Source: Planctomycetia bacterium
GTDB lineage: Bacteria > Planctomycetota > UBA1135 > GCA-002686595
DNA: 11,916 bases
NCBI GenBank assembly: GCA_005778045.1
Contig: SXKQ01000070.1
Span: 1-11,916, forward strand
Direction of reading: 5' to 3'
The notes beneath the pieces are model-generated. The model saw only the letters and a list, made by a program, of their open reading frames with translations. It did not search any database and had not been told where the DNA came from. Positions within the stretch are counted from its first letter, which is position 1; every line of letters begins with the position of its first letter. The translations under genes were made by a program, and so were the position numbers. This document shows positions 1 through 7,502 of this stretch, in pieces.

Positions 1-508
1 CGCGCGACTTCCCGATCAGGCGCGGCAGACGCTGCGTGCCGCCGGCACCGGGGATGATCGCGAGCGAGGTCTCGGTCAGGCCGAGCTGCGCATGCGGCGC
101 GGCGATACGCAGGTCGCAGGCGAGCAGGAGCTCGGTGCCGCCGCCGAAGGCGAAGCCGTTGATCAGGCCGATCGTCGGCTGGGGCAGCGCCTCGACGTCG
201 TCCATCACGCGCCGAATGTTCTTCACGAAGTGCGGCACGCGATCCATGGGCATCGTCTTGCGCTCCTTCAGGTCCGCGCCGGCGCCGAAGGCCTTGTCGC
301 CACCGCCGGTGATGAGGACCGCGCGCACGCTCGTGTCGCCCTTGAGCTCATGGCACAGCTTGCGCAGGCGCCGCAGCGTCGGGAACGAGAGGCAGTTCAT
401 CACCTCGGGACGCTGGATCGTCAGCGTCACGATGTCGCCGTCGCGCTCGCAGGAGACGAGTTCCGGCTGGTCGGGGACGTCGGACGGGAAGTCGTCGATA
501 TAGCTCAT
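1..508 (-). CDS. Enoyl-CoA hydratase/isomerase family protein (crotonase fold), 3' end cut by window
   Basis: A crotonase-superfamily enzyme, most likely a cytosolic hydratase adding water to 2-enoyl-CoA esters. The visible 169 residues start at ATG 508. The oxyanion-hole segment is FGAGADLKER (74-83) with GGG at 122-124. The two acid/base glutamates of the hydratase branch are both present: E126 in GGGTELLLACD and E146 in GLTETSLAIIPG, followed by GAGGTQRLPR. The ADLKER and LAIIPGAGGTQRLPR stretches resemble 3-methylglutaconyl-CoA hydratases (AUH, leucine breakdown), but enoyl-CoA hydratase of fatty-acid oxidation is an equally fair reading. The C-terminal third is outside the window. No clear Shine-Dalgarno precedes the ATG. 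The gene lies 37 bp after the stop of the STT3-like gene on the same strand, so it may be read through from the surface-glycan operon, although its function looks unrelated. The family is certain; the substrate is not. Confidence 0.93.
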   Translation of the reverse strand, partial: MSYIDDFPSDVPDQPELVSCERDGDIVTLTIQRPEVMNCLSFPTLRRLRKLCHELKGDTSVRAVLITGGGDKAFGAGADLKERKTMPMDRVPHFVKNIRRVMDDVEALPQPTIGLINGFAFGGGTELLLACDLRIAAPHAQLGLTETSLAIIPGAGGTQRLPRLIGKSR

Positions 509-545
509 GGGGCGCAGAGGATAGCGGCGGCCCCGCGAGGGCGCG

Positions 546-2687
546 CTACTCGACGCGCACGAGCGCACCGGAGCGAACGTCGGACTCGGCGATGCGCAGG
601 CTGAGCGCGCGGCCGCCGAGCCGCGCTTGGAGGCCGCCCTCCACGCGCACGGAGCCCGCGCCCGTGTCGCTGTAGGGCACACGCAGACGCGCGACTCCGT
701 CGGAGCCGACCACGGCACGAGCGCGATAGCCGAGCGTCCAGTTGCCGCCGCGCAGGTTCGCGAAGAGCTCGAGCGGTTCACCCGGCTGGCCGCGCACTTC
801 GACGCGCGCGCCGGCGACGCGCTCATAGAGCAGGCCGCCGGGCTCGCGCGGGCCGCCACCCGTGCGCGCGCGGCGCTCGTCGACCTCGTCGGGCACGTGC
901 ACGAGCCGCAGGAACGGCACGGGCTCGCCTTGCAGCAGCAGGCTCGGCACGAGCGAGCCGCGCAGGCCTTCCGCGCTCGCGTCCGAGCCCACGGCGCGCG
1001 CGATCGTGGCCCACTGCTCGTCGAGGTCGCTCGTCACGAGTACGTAGCGCACGTCGCGGCGCGCAAGCAGCGCTTCCGCGGAGGCACGGTCCGAGCTTGC
1101 GAAGAAGCGGAAGCTGTCGAGGAACTCCTCTTCGCCGACGTACGAGCCGTAGGGCGACGCGACGATGGGACGCGCGGCGGACCACGTGATCGCATGGCCC
1201 TGACCCCACAGCGCGAGCGCGCACTCGCCCGGCTGCGAGTTCGTCGCGAGCCAGTCCGCGCAGCGGCGCGCGGAACGCTTGGCGACGAAATCGCCGAAGG
1301 GCGGATCGTTCCAGAAGCGACGCGCGGTGGAGGCGACGCCCTGTCCGTGCAGCGCGAGCGCCGCGATGGCGGCGAGAGCGAGTGCGTAAGGAGCTGACGC
1401 GACACGCGCAGGCAGCGCACACCACAGGCCGAGCGCGAGCGGAACGACCGCGAGCTCGGCGAAGCGTAGTTGCGACGCGGCCATGCAGCCGAACGCAGCT
1501 AGCGCAACGGCCCACGGCACGAACTCGGCGCGCCCGAGCGAGCGGCGCACGAGCAACGACAGCGCCAGCGGCGCGAGCAGGGCGCCGAAGCCGAGGAGCA
1601 GCGTGACTTTCCAGCCCGCTCCCGGTCCCACCAACGGCGCGGACTCCGCGACTTGACCCATGAAGGTCGTCTCGGCGCCGAGCCACGCGAAGGCCTCGCG
1701 CAGCGCAGGGCCGGGACCTGCGCCGCTCGCCGCGAGCGCGCAGCCGAGCAACGTGAGCGATGCAGCGACGAGCCAAGGATAATTGCGTGTCCACGGCGCG
1801 CGAGCGCTCGGGACGAGCGGCGCGAATACGAATGCGCCGAGTAACGGGAAGGCCACGTGCGACCACGAGAGGTTCACGAGCAGCCACGGGTGCGTCGTGC
1901 GCCAGGGGCTCCAGAACACCGCGGGCAGCACGGCGAGCGCGGCTGCGAGATGCAGCGCGAGACCGAAGCGCGCGAGGTGCGAGAAACGCGCGCTTCGCAC
2001 GTGCTGGACGATCCAAACGCCGAGCGCCGCGTCCGCGACGACGAGCTGCAGGAGCGCCGGCGTCCACGAGCCGATCGCGAGACCGTACAGCAGCCCCAGC
2101 GCGACGCCCCAGCGCAGCGAGCGAGCTCGATCGTCGAACACACCGCGAGCGCAAGCAGCAGCGAGCAGTCCGAGCTGCAGCACGGCGAGCAACGTGGACC
2201 AGCTGTGGTAGTCGCCATTCCCCACACAGGAACGCTGGATCGCGCCGGGTGCAACGGCAAAGCACAGACCCGCGAACAAGCCGGCCGCGTCGCCGAGCAT
2301 GCCGCGCGCGGCCCACGCCGCTGCGAGAGCGGTGAGCACGGCGAACAGAGCAGGCAGCGTGCAAGCGGCGCGCTCCAACCACGGCTTGCGCTCCAACGCG
2401 TCCGATGGCGCAAGCGGAGCGAGCGCAGCCCACGCGACCAACGGGTAGTACGGTGGCGCAGGGATCGCGCTTCCGCGCGGCCACGATTCGAGCGCATCGA
2501 ACTCGGCCGTCGGTGGACCTTCCTCGAAGATGCGCTCGATGCGTCGGAGCTGATGCAGGCTGTCGGGATCGGTGGTGATCCAAGTCGGGCTGCCCGCGAG
2601 CTGCACCTTACGATGCTGAACGTGGCGCGCGAACGCCGCGGCGAGCGCGACGAGTACGAGCGACGCGACCCAGAGCGCACGCTTCAC
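546..2687 (-). CDS. STT3/AglB-like polytopic membrane glycosyltransferase (GT-C) with degenerate WWDYG motif
   Basis: A 713-residue membrane protein with about a dozen hydrophobic segments up to about residue 455 and a soluble C-terminal domain. I read it as a divergent STT3/AglB/PglB oligosaccharyltransferase homologue. Landmarks in order: an acidic first-loop motif TTDPDSLHQLRRIE (D40, D42); a second acidic motif GNGDYH (D159), where STT3 has a DHH-like site; QVAES (E348), matching the loop-5 TIxE/SVSE glutamate; SQLRFAE (R408), matching the conserved late arginine; and LWGQGHAITW (493 onward), aligned with WWDYG plus WITY, followed by ARPIV. In WWDYG terms the first Trp is Leu, Asp is Gly and Tyr is Gln. 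I chose GTG 2687 because it forms a GTGA overlap with the upstream stop; a start at 2741 would overlap the neighbour by 58 bp. It could transfer a lipid-linked glycan to protein, or a sugar to another acceptor. Family moderately sure, acceptor unknown. Confidence 0.78.
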   Translation of the reverse strand: MKRALWVASLVLVALAAAFARHVQHRKVQLAGSPTWITTDPDSLHQLRRIERIFEEGPPTAEFDALESWPRGSAIPAPPYYPLVAWAALAPLAPSDALERKPWLERAACTLPALFAVLTALAAAWAARGMLGDAAGLFAGLCFAVAPGAIQRSCVGNGDYHSWSTLLAVLQLGLLAAACARGVFDDRARSLRWGVALGLLYGLAIGSWTPALLQLVVADAALGVWIVQHVRSARFSHLARFGLALHLAAALAVLPAVFWSPWRTTHPWLLVNLSWSHVAFPLLGAFVFAPLVPSARAPWTRNYPWLVAASLTLLGCALAASGAGPGPALREAFAWLGAETTFMGQVAESAPLVGPGAGWKVTLLLGFGALLAPLALSLLVRRSLGRAEFVPWAVALAAFGCMAASQLRFAELAVVPLALGLWCALPARVASAPYALALAAIAALALHGQGVASTARRFWNDPPFGDFVAKRSARRCADWLATNSQPGECALALWGQGHAITWSAARPIVASPYGSYVGEEEFLDSFRFFASSDRASAEALLARRDVRYVLVTSDLDEQWATIARAVGSDASAEGLRGSLVPSLLLQGEPVPFLRLVHVPDEVDERRARTGGGPREPGGLLYERVAGARVEVRGQPGEPLELFANLRGGNWTLGYRARAVVGSDGVARLRVPYSDTGAGSVRVEGGLQARLGGRALSLRIAESDVRSGALVRVE

Positions 2688-4390
2688 AGTGCCCCCATCG
2701 CTCGCTCCGGCGCCGGCGAAAGTTCGATCGGATCTTGGCACTCAAATCCACCCGAGCCCCACTGCTGGGCAGGAAGGACGCGCGCTCCCGCCAGCGGTCG
2801 GACGTCGAAACGTCGCTCGTCGAGCGAGTCGAGCACGCTCCCCGTCGCGAAAAGCAGCGCAATGAACACGACGGGGCGCACCAACCACTGCGAGAGGTGC
2901 ATCGGGACGAGGGCCAGCAGCGCGTCCAGCGCGAGCGCCGCGAAGACGTACAACCCGACCTGCGCCGTCACACCCTGTCGAGCGTAGCCATAGAAGGCGA
3001 GCGTGATCAGCAGCTTGAACGCGAGCCACAGCATCCAGTCGAGGCCCACGCGTCGTCGGATGGCGAGCACGCCCCCAGCGAGACCCGCGGCGATGCAGAC
3101 CGACCACCAGCCGAGCGAGCGCGGGCGCGCCACGGCGAGGTCGACAGGAGCGCGAGCGAGTTCAAGGCCGAGCGGCGAGTTCGAAGCGCCGAAGCCCAAG
3201 AAAAGTCCGTCGCAGAAGCGAGCGAGCTTGCGACCCGCGAGCGCGCACCATGCCGCCGGCTCGGCGCGCACGCGCTCCCACACGATGCCGTAGCCGTGCA
3301 GCCACAGCCGCAAGTGCGAAGGACGCCCGAACGCGAACGGCGGGTCGTTGTCGAACTCGTCGGCAAGGGCGGTGCGCGCGAATCCGCCGTCGCCAGAGAG
3401 CTCGTTCGCGAGAGCGAAGTCGAGTCGCCCCTTGGCCGAGGAGAGCGTCCAGAGCTCGAGCGGCTCCGGCCGGTAGCCGAAGGTCTCGTCGAGGAGCCGC
3501 GCGAGGTCCGCCTGTTCGACGCGCGCGGCGCTCGCGCGTCCCACGCGGTCAGTCAGCATCAGAAAGATTCCCTCGCGACAGAACGCGGGGAGTCGCTGCA
3601 GGGCCGCTCGTGCCTCGGGACTCCACGGTGGACGCGCGGCTTGCCACGGAATCGGACGCGCCTCAGCGGTGTTGAAGCGCTCGAGCGCCGCATGACTGCG
3701 GAGCATCCACGGAGCGGAGACCGCCACGAGCCCAAGCCCCGTCAGCGCTGCGCGCCCCAGCACACGGAGCCACTCCGCGCGTAATCGCAGCACCTCGAAG
3801 GCCAGCAGGAGCGCGACGAAGGCGAGGTGCTCGGAGCGCAGCAGGTTCGCGCAGCCGTGCAGCGCGCCGAGCAGCAGCGCGACCGAGAACGTGCGTCGCT
3901 CGAGCGTCCAACCATGTAGGGCGAGCGCCCCGACGACGAGGAACAGGTACGGCGCTTCGTTGTTGAGCGACGTCGCGAGCTCGTACTGGCCAAACGAAAG
4001 CGCGAGCAGCCCGGATGCGAGCACGGCTTGCCGCGGCGTCGCCCACGCGCGCAGGCCGACGAACAGCAGCCCTGCCGTCGCTCCACCGAGCGCGCACAGC
4101 GCGAGCTTGAGTCCCGAGAAAGGCGCGCGCAGGTCGCCGCCGAGGCTCTCGATCAGGAACGCCATGCCCGGCGCACGCACCGGCAAGTCGAATTCGAACG
4201 GCTGCCCCGCCCGCAGCGCGCGTGCCCACTGGATCCAGACCGGAGCGTCCCCCTCGTAGAGCGCCGAGTGCGGCCAGCCCGCTCCCTCGCTTCCGAACAG
4301 GAACAGCGCGCGCAACGCGAACGCCGCAAGTCCGAGGCCGAGCGCCCAGAGCGTGTCGGCGAACGTCCAGCGCTGCGTGTCGAAGCTCAC
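2684..4390 (-). CDS. GT39/PMT-like polytopic glycosyltransferase (GT-C fold)
   Basis: A 568-residue integral membrane protein with many hydrophobic helices. It probably uses a polyprenyl-phosphate sugar on the outer face of the inner membrane, as GT39/ArnT-type enzymes do. The first helix (about residues 14-32) is followed by the loop motif YEGDAPVWIQWARAL (E46, D48) and then GQPFEFDLPVRAPGM. This is the usual pattern of the PMT_2 group: acidic residues near the first helix, then a Pro-rich segment. LNNEAPYLFL (E145) matches the second acidic site of the family, and LLRSEHLAF (R185, E187) the re-entrant loop. The GTG start at 4390 forms a GTGA overlap with the preceding stop and has GGAG seven bases upstream (4401-4398 on the minus strand); a start at 4432 would lack this. 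Its stop overlaps the STT3-like start in the same way. Donor and acceptor cannot be read from sequence; the operon suggests LPS or another surface glycan. Confidence 0.82.
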   Translation of the reverse strand: MSFDTQRWTFADTLWALGLGLAAFALRALFLFGSEGAGWPHSALYEGDAPVWIQWARALRAGQPFEFDLPVRAPGMAFLIESLGGDLRAPFSGLKLALCALGGATAGLLFVGLRAWATPRQAVLASGLLALSFGQYELATSLNNEAPYLFLVVGALALHGWTLERRTFSVALLLGALHGCANLLRSEHLAFVALLLAFEVLRLRAEWLRVLGRAALTGLGLVAVSAPWMLRSHAALERFNTAEARPIPWQAARPPWSPEARAALQRLPAFCREGIFLMLTDRVGRASAARVEQADLARLLDETFGYRPEPLELWTLSSAKGRLDFALANELSGDGGFARTALADEFDNDPPFAFGRPSHLRLWLHGYGIVWERVRAEPAAWCALAGRKLARFCDGLFLGFGASNSPLGLELARAPVDLAVARPRSLGWWSVCIAAGLAGGVLAIRRRVGLDWMLWLAFKLLITLAFYGYARQGVTAQVGLYVFAALALDALLALVPMHLSQWLVRPVVFIALLFATGSVLDSLDERRFDVRPLAGARVLPAQQWGSGGFECQDPIELSPAPERAMGAL

Positions 4391-5406
4391 GAGAGCGCTC
4401 CGAGCTCGGGGAAACGGACGGAGCGCATGCAACGCAGGTGCGACTCACCCGTGTTGGGGCACGTCTCGCGATGGCAGGGCCCGCACGCGACGAGCGCGCG
4501 AGCGAGGCGCGTGCGCTCGGTGAAGTCCGCGGTGTGGCGCGGATCGGTCGGGCCGCACACCACGGCGAGCGGCGTGCCCACCGCCGCGGCCACGTGGCGC
4601 GGGCCACTGTCGGCAGTGAGGACGAGCGAGGCGCGCTCGCAGAGCGCCACCAGCTCGGGCAGTCCCGCGACCTCGTCGACGCAAGCGTGCGCGTTCGGCA
4701 GCGCGGCGGCGATCTCGCGCACGGAGGTCTCTTCGCCGGGCCCGCACACCAGCAAGAGCGGCTCGGAATGCAGCCGCAACGCCTCGATCCACTGTTCGAC
4801 GGGATAGGCCTTCGCGGAGCCGGGGCGCCCGCCAGCGTTCACCAGCGTGAAACGATCCGTTTCCGTGAGCCCGAGGCCCGAGAGTCGTCGCGACGCGCGT
4901 GCGCGCGCCGTCGCACTCGCCGCGAGTCGCGGTCGCGGATCGTTCACGGTCACGCCGAGCCATTGCACGAGCTCGACGCACGTGTTGCCGAAGGGCCGAG
5001 GCAAGTAGCGCGCTCCACGCCCCACCGTGCCGATGCCGACCGGCGCGGCGCCGCGTTCGAGTGCCGGTTCGAAGGCCTCCGAGAGCAGCCAGCCGCGTGC
5101 GTCGCGGGACCAGCCAAGGACGCGAGAGATTGCCGCGCGACGAGCGATCCAGGCGCTGCGAAACGAGTTGACGAGCAGCACGGCGACGTCGTGACCACGC
5201 CAGTGCGCTGCGTGCGCCGCATCGACGCGCGGGCAGCCCGGCAGCGCATCTCCGAGCACTTCCATCAGGCGCGGCTTGCCGGCGAGCGTCAGCGGGCCGC
5301 AGCGTGCGTGCAGCGCGCGCAGCGCCGGCTCCGCCATCACGAGGTCGCCGAGCCAGTCGGGTACGCGCACGAGAACGCGCTCGCCGCCGCGCAGGCGCAC
5401 GCTCAC
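4387..5406 (-). CDS. Glycosyltransferase family 9 (heptosyltransferase-like) protein
   Basis: A 339-residue GT-B glycosyltransferase of family GT9, the ADP-heptose:LPS heptosyltransferase family, acting at the cytoplasmic face of the inner membrane. The N-terminal domain opens with VRVPDWLGDLVMAEP; D21 matches the putative catalytic acid of WaaC/WaaF. The C-terminal nucleotide-sugar domain has AGGRPGSAKAYPVEQW (K199), VCGPGEE (220-226) and TADSGPRHVAAAVGTP (from 264). Four cysteines near the end (C308, C311, C316, C326) resemble the Cys cluster of WaaF-type proteins. The GTG start at 5406 overlaps the upstream stop as GTGA and has GGGAG seven bases upstream (5418-5414 on the minus strand). 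The open frame continues upstream, but that extension would lie inside the neighbouring gene in another frame. It is clearly a paralogue of that neighbour, probably adding a different heptose or hexose to the core. Sugar specificity is unknown. Confidence 0.9.
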   Translation of the reverse strand: MSVRLRGGERVLVRVPDWLGDLVMAEPALRALHARCGPLTLAGKPRLMEVLGDALPGCPRVDAAHAAHWRGHDVAVLLVNSFRSAWIARRAAISRVLGWSRDARGWLLSEAFEPALERGAAPVGIGTVGRGARYLPRPFGNTCVELVQWLGVTVNDPRPRLAASATARARASRRLSGLGLTETDRFTLVNAGGRPGSAKAYPVEQWIEALRLHSEPLLLVCGPGEETSVREIAAALPNAHACVDEVAGLPELVALCERASLVLTADSGPRHVAAAVGTPLAVVCGPTDPRHTADFTERTRLARALVACGPCHRETCPNTGESHLRCMRSVRFPELGALS

Positions 5407-6440
5407 GCGAACGCTCCCGCGCGTGCGCGCTCGAGCACGCGATGCGCCGCCGCGACCACACGTGCGGGCTCGATGCCCGTCATGCAGCGGTGGTGCCCGA
5501 GCGGACACGTGCGCTCCATGCACGGCGAGCACTCGAGGTCGATGCGCACGACCTCGGCGAGCTCCAGCGACGTCGCGGTGAGCTCCGGGATGTTGGGCCC
5601 CATGATCGTCACGCATGGAACGTCGAACGCCGCTGCGACCCAGCGCGGACCGGAATCGCCGACGACGAGCAGGCGCGCATCCGCAACGAGCGCTTTCAGC
5701 GTCTCGAGGTTGCGCTCCGACTTGCCGAGCGAAATCGCGCCGCGCCGCGAGGCCGCGCACACAGCGCCGATCAGCGACTCTTCGCCCGGTCCGCCGCTGA
5801 CGACGCTCTGCAGCCCGAGCTCGTCGTGCAGGCGATCGAGCGCGGCCGCGAAGCGATCCGCGGGCCACAGCTTCGCTGCACCGAAGGCGGCTCCGGGGCA
5901 GCACACGATGTAGCCGCGCTCGAGGGCGACGCCGAGCTCGCGCAGGGTCGCGCGCTGGCGCTCACGCAGCTCCTGTCGCACATGCAGGCGCGGATGGATC
6001 GAGTCGAGCGTGATGCCGGCGAGGCCGGCGACGTCGCGCAGGAGGTGCGCGGTCGGGATCGGCGCGCGGCGGCCGTCGCGCGCGGGCGGCACGACTGCGT
6101 GCGTGAGCAGCCAGCGGCGCTGCGAGAGGGCGCTCCCCATGCGCGTCGCCACGCCCGCGCGCCACGCGCGCCACGCGCTGCCAAAGGAGTTGGAGAGCAG
6201 GAGAACCGCATCCGGAGCGAGCTCGCGCAGGAGCTGGGTCTCCTCGCGCGCCCCATGGGCTCGCACATGCGGAGCGCAAGGTCCATCGGCGAGCAGCGGC
6301 GCAAGGTGCTTGCGCACGAGGATGCTCGTGCGAGCGACGTGCGCGCTCGTAAGCGCGGCCTCGAGTACCGGCGTCGCCATCGCGAGGTCCCCCACCCAGT
6401 TGGGAACGCAGATCGCGAGATGCTCGAGGCGTTCGATCAT
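5403..6440 (-). CDS. waaF: Lipopolysaccharide heptosyltransferase II-like protein (GT9)
   Basis: A 345-residue GT9 enzyme that by family should transfer L-glycero-D-manno-heptose from ADP-heptose to the growing LPS inner core in the cytoplasm. The N-terminal motif VPNWVGDLAMATPVL closely follows WaaF, with D18 as the likely catalytic acid. PGAAFGAAKLWP (182-193, K190) matches the WaaF PGAxFGxAKxWP phosphate-binding motif. GDSGPRWVAAAF (261 onward) matches the NDSGxxHIAAAx nucleotide-sugar motif, although the usual His is Trp. The C-terminal ECSPCMERTCPLGHHRCM (C304, C307, C312, C319) is typical of the WaaF subgroup. The ATG at 6440 overlaps the preceding kinase stop as ATGA, and its own stop overlaps the next GTG as GTGA. 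No Shine-Dalgarno is visible before the ATG, so translation probably depends on coupling. The WaaF name reflects subgroup motifs; the exact acceptor is inferred. Confidence 0.9.
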   Translation of the reverse strand: MIERLEHLAICVPNWVGDLAMATPVLEAALTSAHVARTSILVRKHLAPLLADGPCAPHVRAHGAREETQLLRELAPDAVLLLSNSFGSAWRAWRAGVATRMGSALSQRRWLLTHAVVPPARDGRRAPIPTAHLLRDVAGLAGITLDSIHPRLHVRQELRERQRATLRELGVALERGYIVCCPGAAFGAAKLWPADRFAAALDRLHDELGLQSVVSGGPGEESLIGAVCAASRRGAISLGKSERNLETLKALVADARLLVVGDSGPRWVAAAFDVPCVTIMGPNIPELTATSLELAEVVRIDLECSPCMERTCPLGHHRCMTGIEPARVVAAAHRVLERARAGAFA

Positions 6441-7258
6441 TGGCCGGTGACGGGGTCACGCCAGCGCGGAACGTGCGCGGCGATGCGGGCAGCCTTCGCG
6501 AGCACGGCGCGCGCGAAGCTGCGGCGCGCATCGTGCGATGAGATCTCGCGCGCGTCGAGATAGAGCACGAGGAACCGCAGGCGGGCGTGCGCGGACACGG
6601 TCGCCGGGCAGGAGTACAGCAGAGCGGCGAGGTCCTTGACGAACCAGCGCTCTCGGGGCGCGCGCTCACGGCGCACACGACCGACGTCGACGAGTGCGAG
6701 GCCCACGCCCGTCACGAGCCAGTGCGCGAGGTACAAGTCGCGGTGATACCAGCCTTGCGTGTGCAGGCGCCCGACCGCGCGCGCGAGCTCGGGGACGAAT
6801 CGTGCTGCGGCGGCAGGCGCGCGGACGGCGAGGTCCCGCAACGAGCCGCAGTGCTCGAGATGCTCCATCCACATCGCGCTGCGGGCGCCGAGCGCGCCGG
6901 AGTCGCACCAGCCGAGTGGGCGCGGCACGGCCATGCCGGCGCGCGCGAGCTCGCGCAGGTTGTCGGCCTCGCGCTGGGCGATGGAGCGCGCGCGACCGCG
7001 CACGAGGTCGTGCCACAGGTCGCGCCAGTCCTGAGCGGAGTAGCGCTTGACGACCACGCTCGGGTCCGCGGGCCAGCGGAAGGTCGCGCGACCAGCCAAG
7101 GCGCGCAGAGTTGCCTCGGGCTGCGCCAGGAAGATGTCCCGCAACAAGCCGCGCGGCTCCCGGGCCGCGCCGGGCAGCTCACGCCCGACCCACGCGCGCC
7201 CCCCGCCCGGCCCCGTGCCGGCGCACTCAGCCTCGCTCGGACGCGTCGTGGAGCCCAT
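6437..7258 (-). CDS. Lipopolysaccharide core kinase, Kdo/WaaP family
   Basis: A 273-residue protein with the eukaryotic-like kinase fold of the Kdo/WaaP family, which phosphorylates inner-core heptose or Kdo using ATP in the cytoplasm. Visible kinase landmarks: K71 in VVVKRYS (ATP lysine), E97 in [10 protein letters not shown] (helix-C glutamate), a hinge-like [12 protein letters not shown], the catalytic loop [12 protein letters not shown] (H172, R173, D174), very similar to the HRDxYICHFL loop of WaaP, and the metal-binding LVDVGRVRR (D191) in place of DFG. It is first of five overlapping genes, and the following heptosyltransferases fit heptose phosphorylation. The start is uncertain: ATG 7258 is used here, an in-frame GTG at 7273 is possible, and neither has a good Shine-Dalgarno. 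The N-terminal 35 residues are Gly/Arg-rich and of doubtful significance, so the true start may be further in. Confidence 0.85.
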   Translation of the reverse strand: MGSTTRPSEAECAGTGPGGGRAWVGRELPGAAREPRGLLRDIFLAQPEATLRALAGRATFRWPADPSVVVKRYSAQDWRDLWHDLVRGRARSIAQREADNLRELARAGMAVPRPLGWCDSGALGARSAMWMEHLEHCGSLRDLAVRAPAAAARFVPELARAVGRLHTQGWYHRDLYLAHWLVTGVGLALVDVGRVRRERAPRERWFVKDLAALLYSCPATVSAHARLRFLVLYLDAREISSHDARRSFARAVLAKAARIAAHVPRWRDPVTGQ

Positions 7259-7332
7259 GGGACGACATGGCACCAGCCGCGGGCCGTCCCTGCAACCGCG
7301 AAGCCTCTCGTGCGGGTCTGGAACGGTCGCGC

Positions 7333-7349
7333 GGGCCCGAAACGGGCTC
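7333..7349 (+). repeat. Inverted repeat 1 in the gdh leader
   Basis: GGGCCCG-AAA-CGGGCTC forms a 7-bp stem with one G·U pair and a three-base loop. It lies about 150 bases before the glutamate dehydrogenase ATG. It could be a leader hairpin or part of an operator; no T-run follows, so it is not a standard terminator. Confidence 0.45.
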
Positions 7350-7364
7350 GGGGATTCTCAAGGG

Positions 7365-7377
7365 GCCTCGCGGAGGC
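7365..7377 (+). repeat. Inverted repeat 2 in the gdh leader
   Basis: GCCTC-GCG-GAGGC forms a perfect 5-bp stem with a three-base loop, followed by TTCAATCTTT, which is mildly T-rich. It is a weak terminator-like or attenuator-like element at best. Confidence 0.4.
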
Positions 7378-7405
7378 TTCAATCTTTGGCCCGTGACTCT
7401 GCGAA

Positions 7406-7420
7406 GGCCCCAGAGGGGCC
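7406..7420 (+). repeat. Inverted repeat 3 in the gdh leader
   Basis: GGCCCC-AGA-GGGGCC forms a perfect 6-bp GC-only stem with a three-base loop, 82 bases before the glutamate dehydrogenase start. It is probably transcribed as part of the 5' leader if the promoter lies to its left. Confidence 0.45.
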
Positions 7421-7502
7421 CCGCGCGGACCGACACGGGACTCCGATTTCGAAGCCCCAACGAGACCGCCCGCGGCGCGCGCCGAGGCGGACCACGAAGA
7501 CC

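Larger units (their letters stand above)
7259..7502. other. Divergent intergenic region between LPS operon and glutamate dehydrogenase pair
   Basis: These 244 bases separate two oppositely transcribed units and must hold promoters for both, unless one is internal. I found no convincing -35/-10 pair on either strand, as is common in very GC-rich genomes. What is visible is a run of three compact inverted repeats (listed separately) between 7333 and 7420. An open frame from 7266 runs through on the plus strand but has low-complexity Arg/Pro/Gly composition, and I do not regard it as a gene. Confidence 0.6.

Noticed and set aside
5407..5904. Upstream extension of the second GT9 gene's open frame, about 166 more codons
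   Set aside because: It lies inside the WaaF-like gene in another frame, is Arg/Ala/Gly-rich, and shows no motif. The GTGA overlap and GGGAG site at 5406 mark the real start.
7266..7502. Possible leader peptide or N-terminal extension before the dehydrogenase
   Set aside because: The plus-strand frame from 7266 is not in frame with the dehydrogenase, continues through into it, and has shadow-frame composition with no ribosome-binding site.
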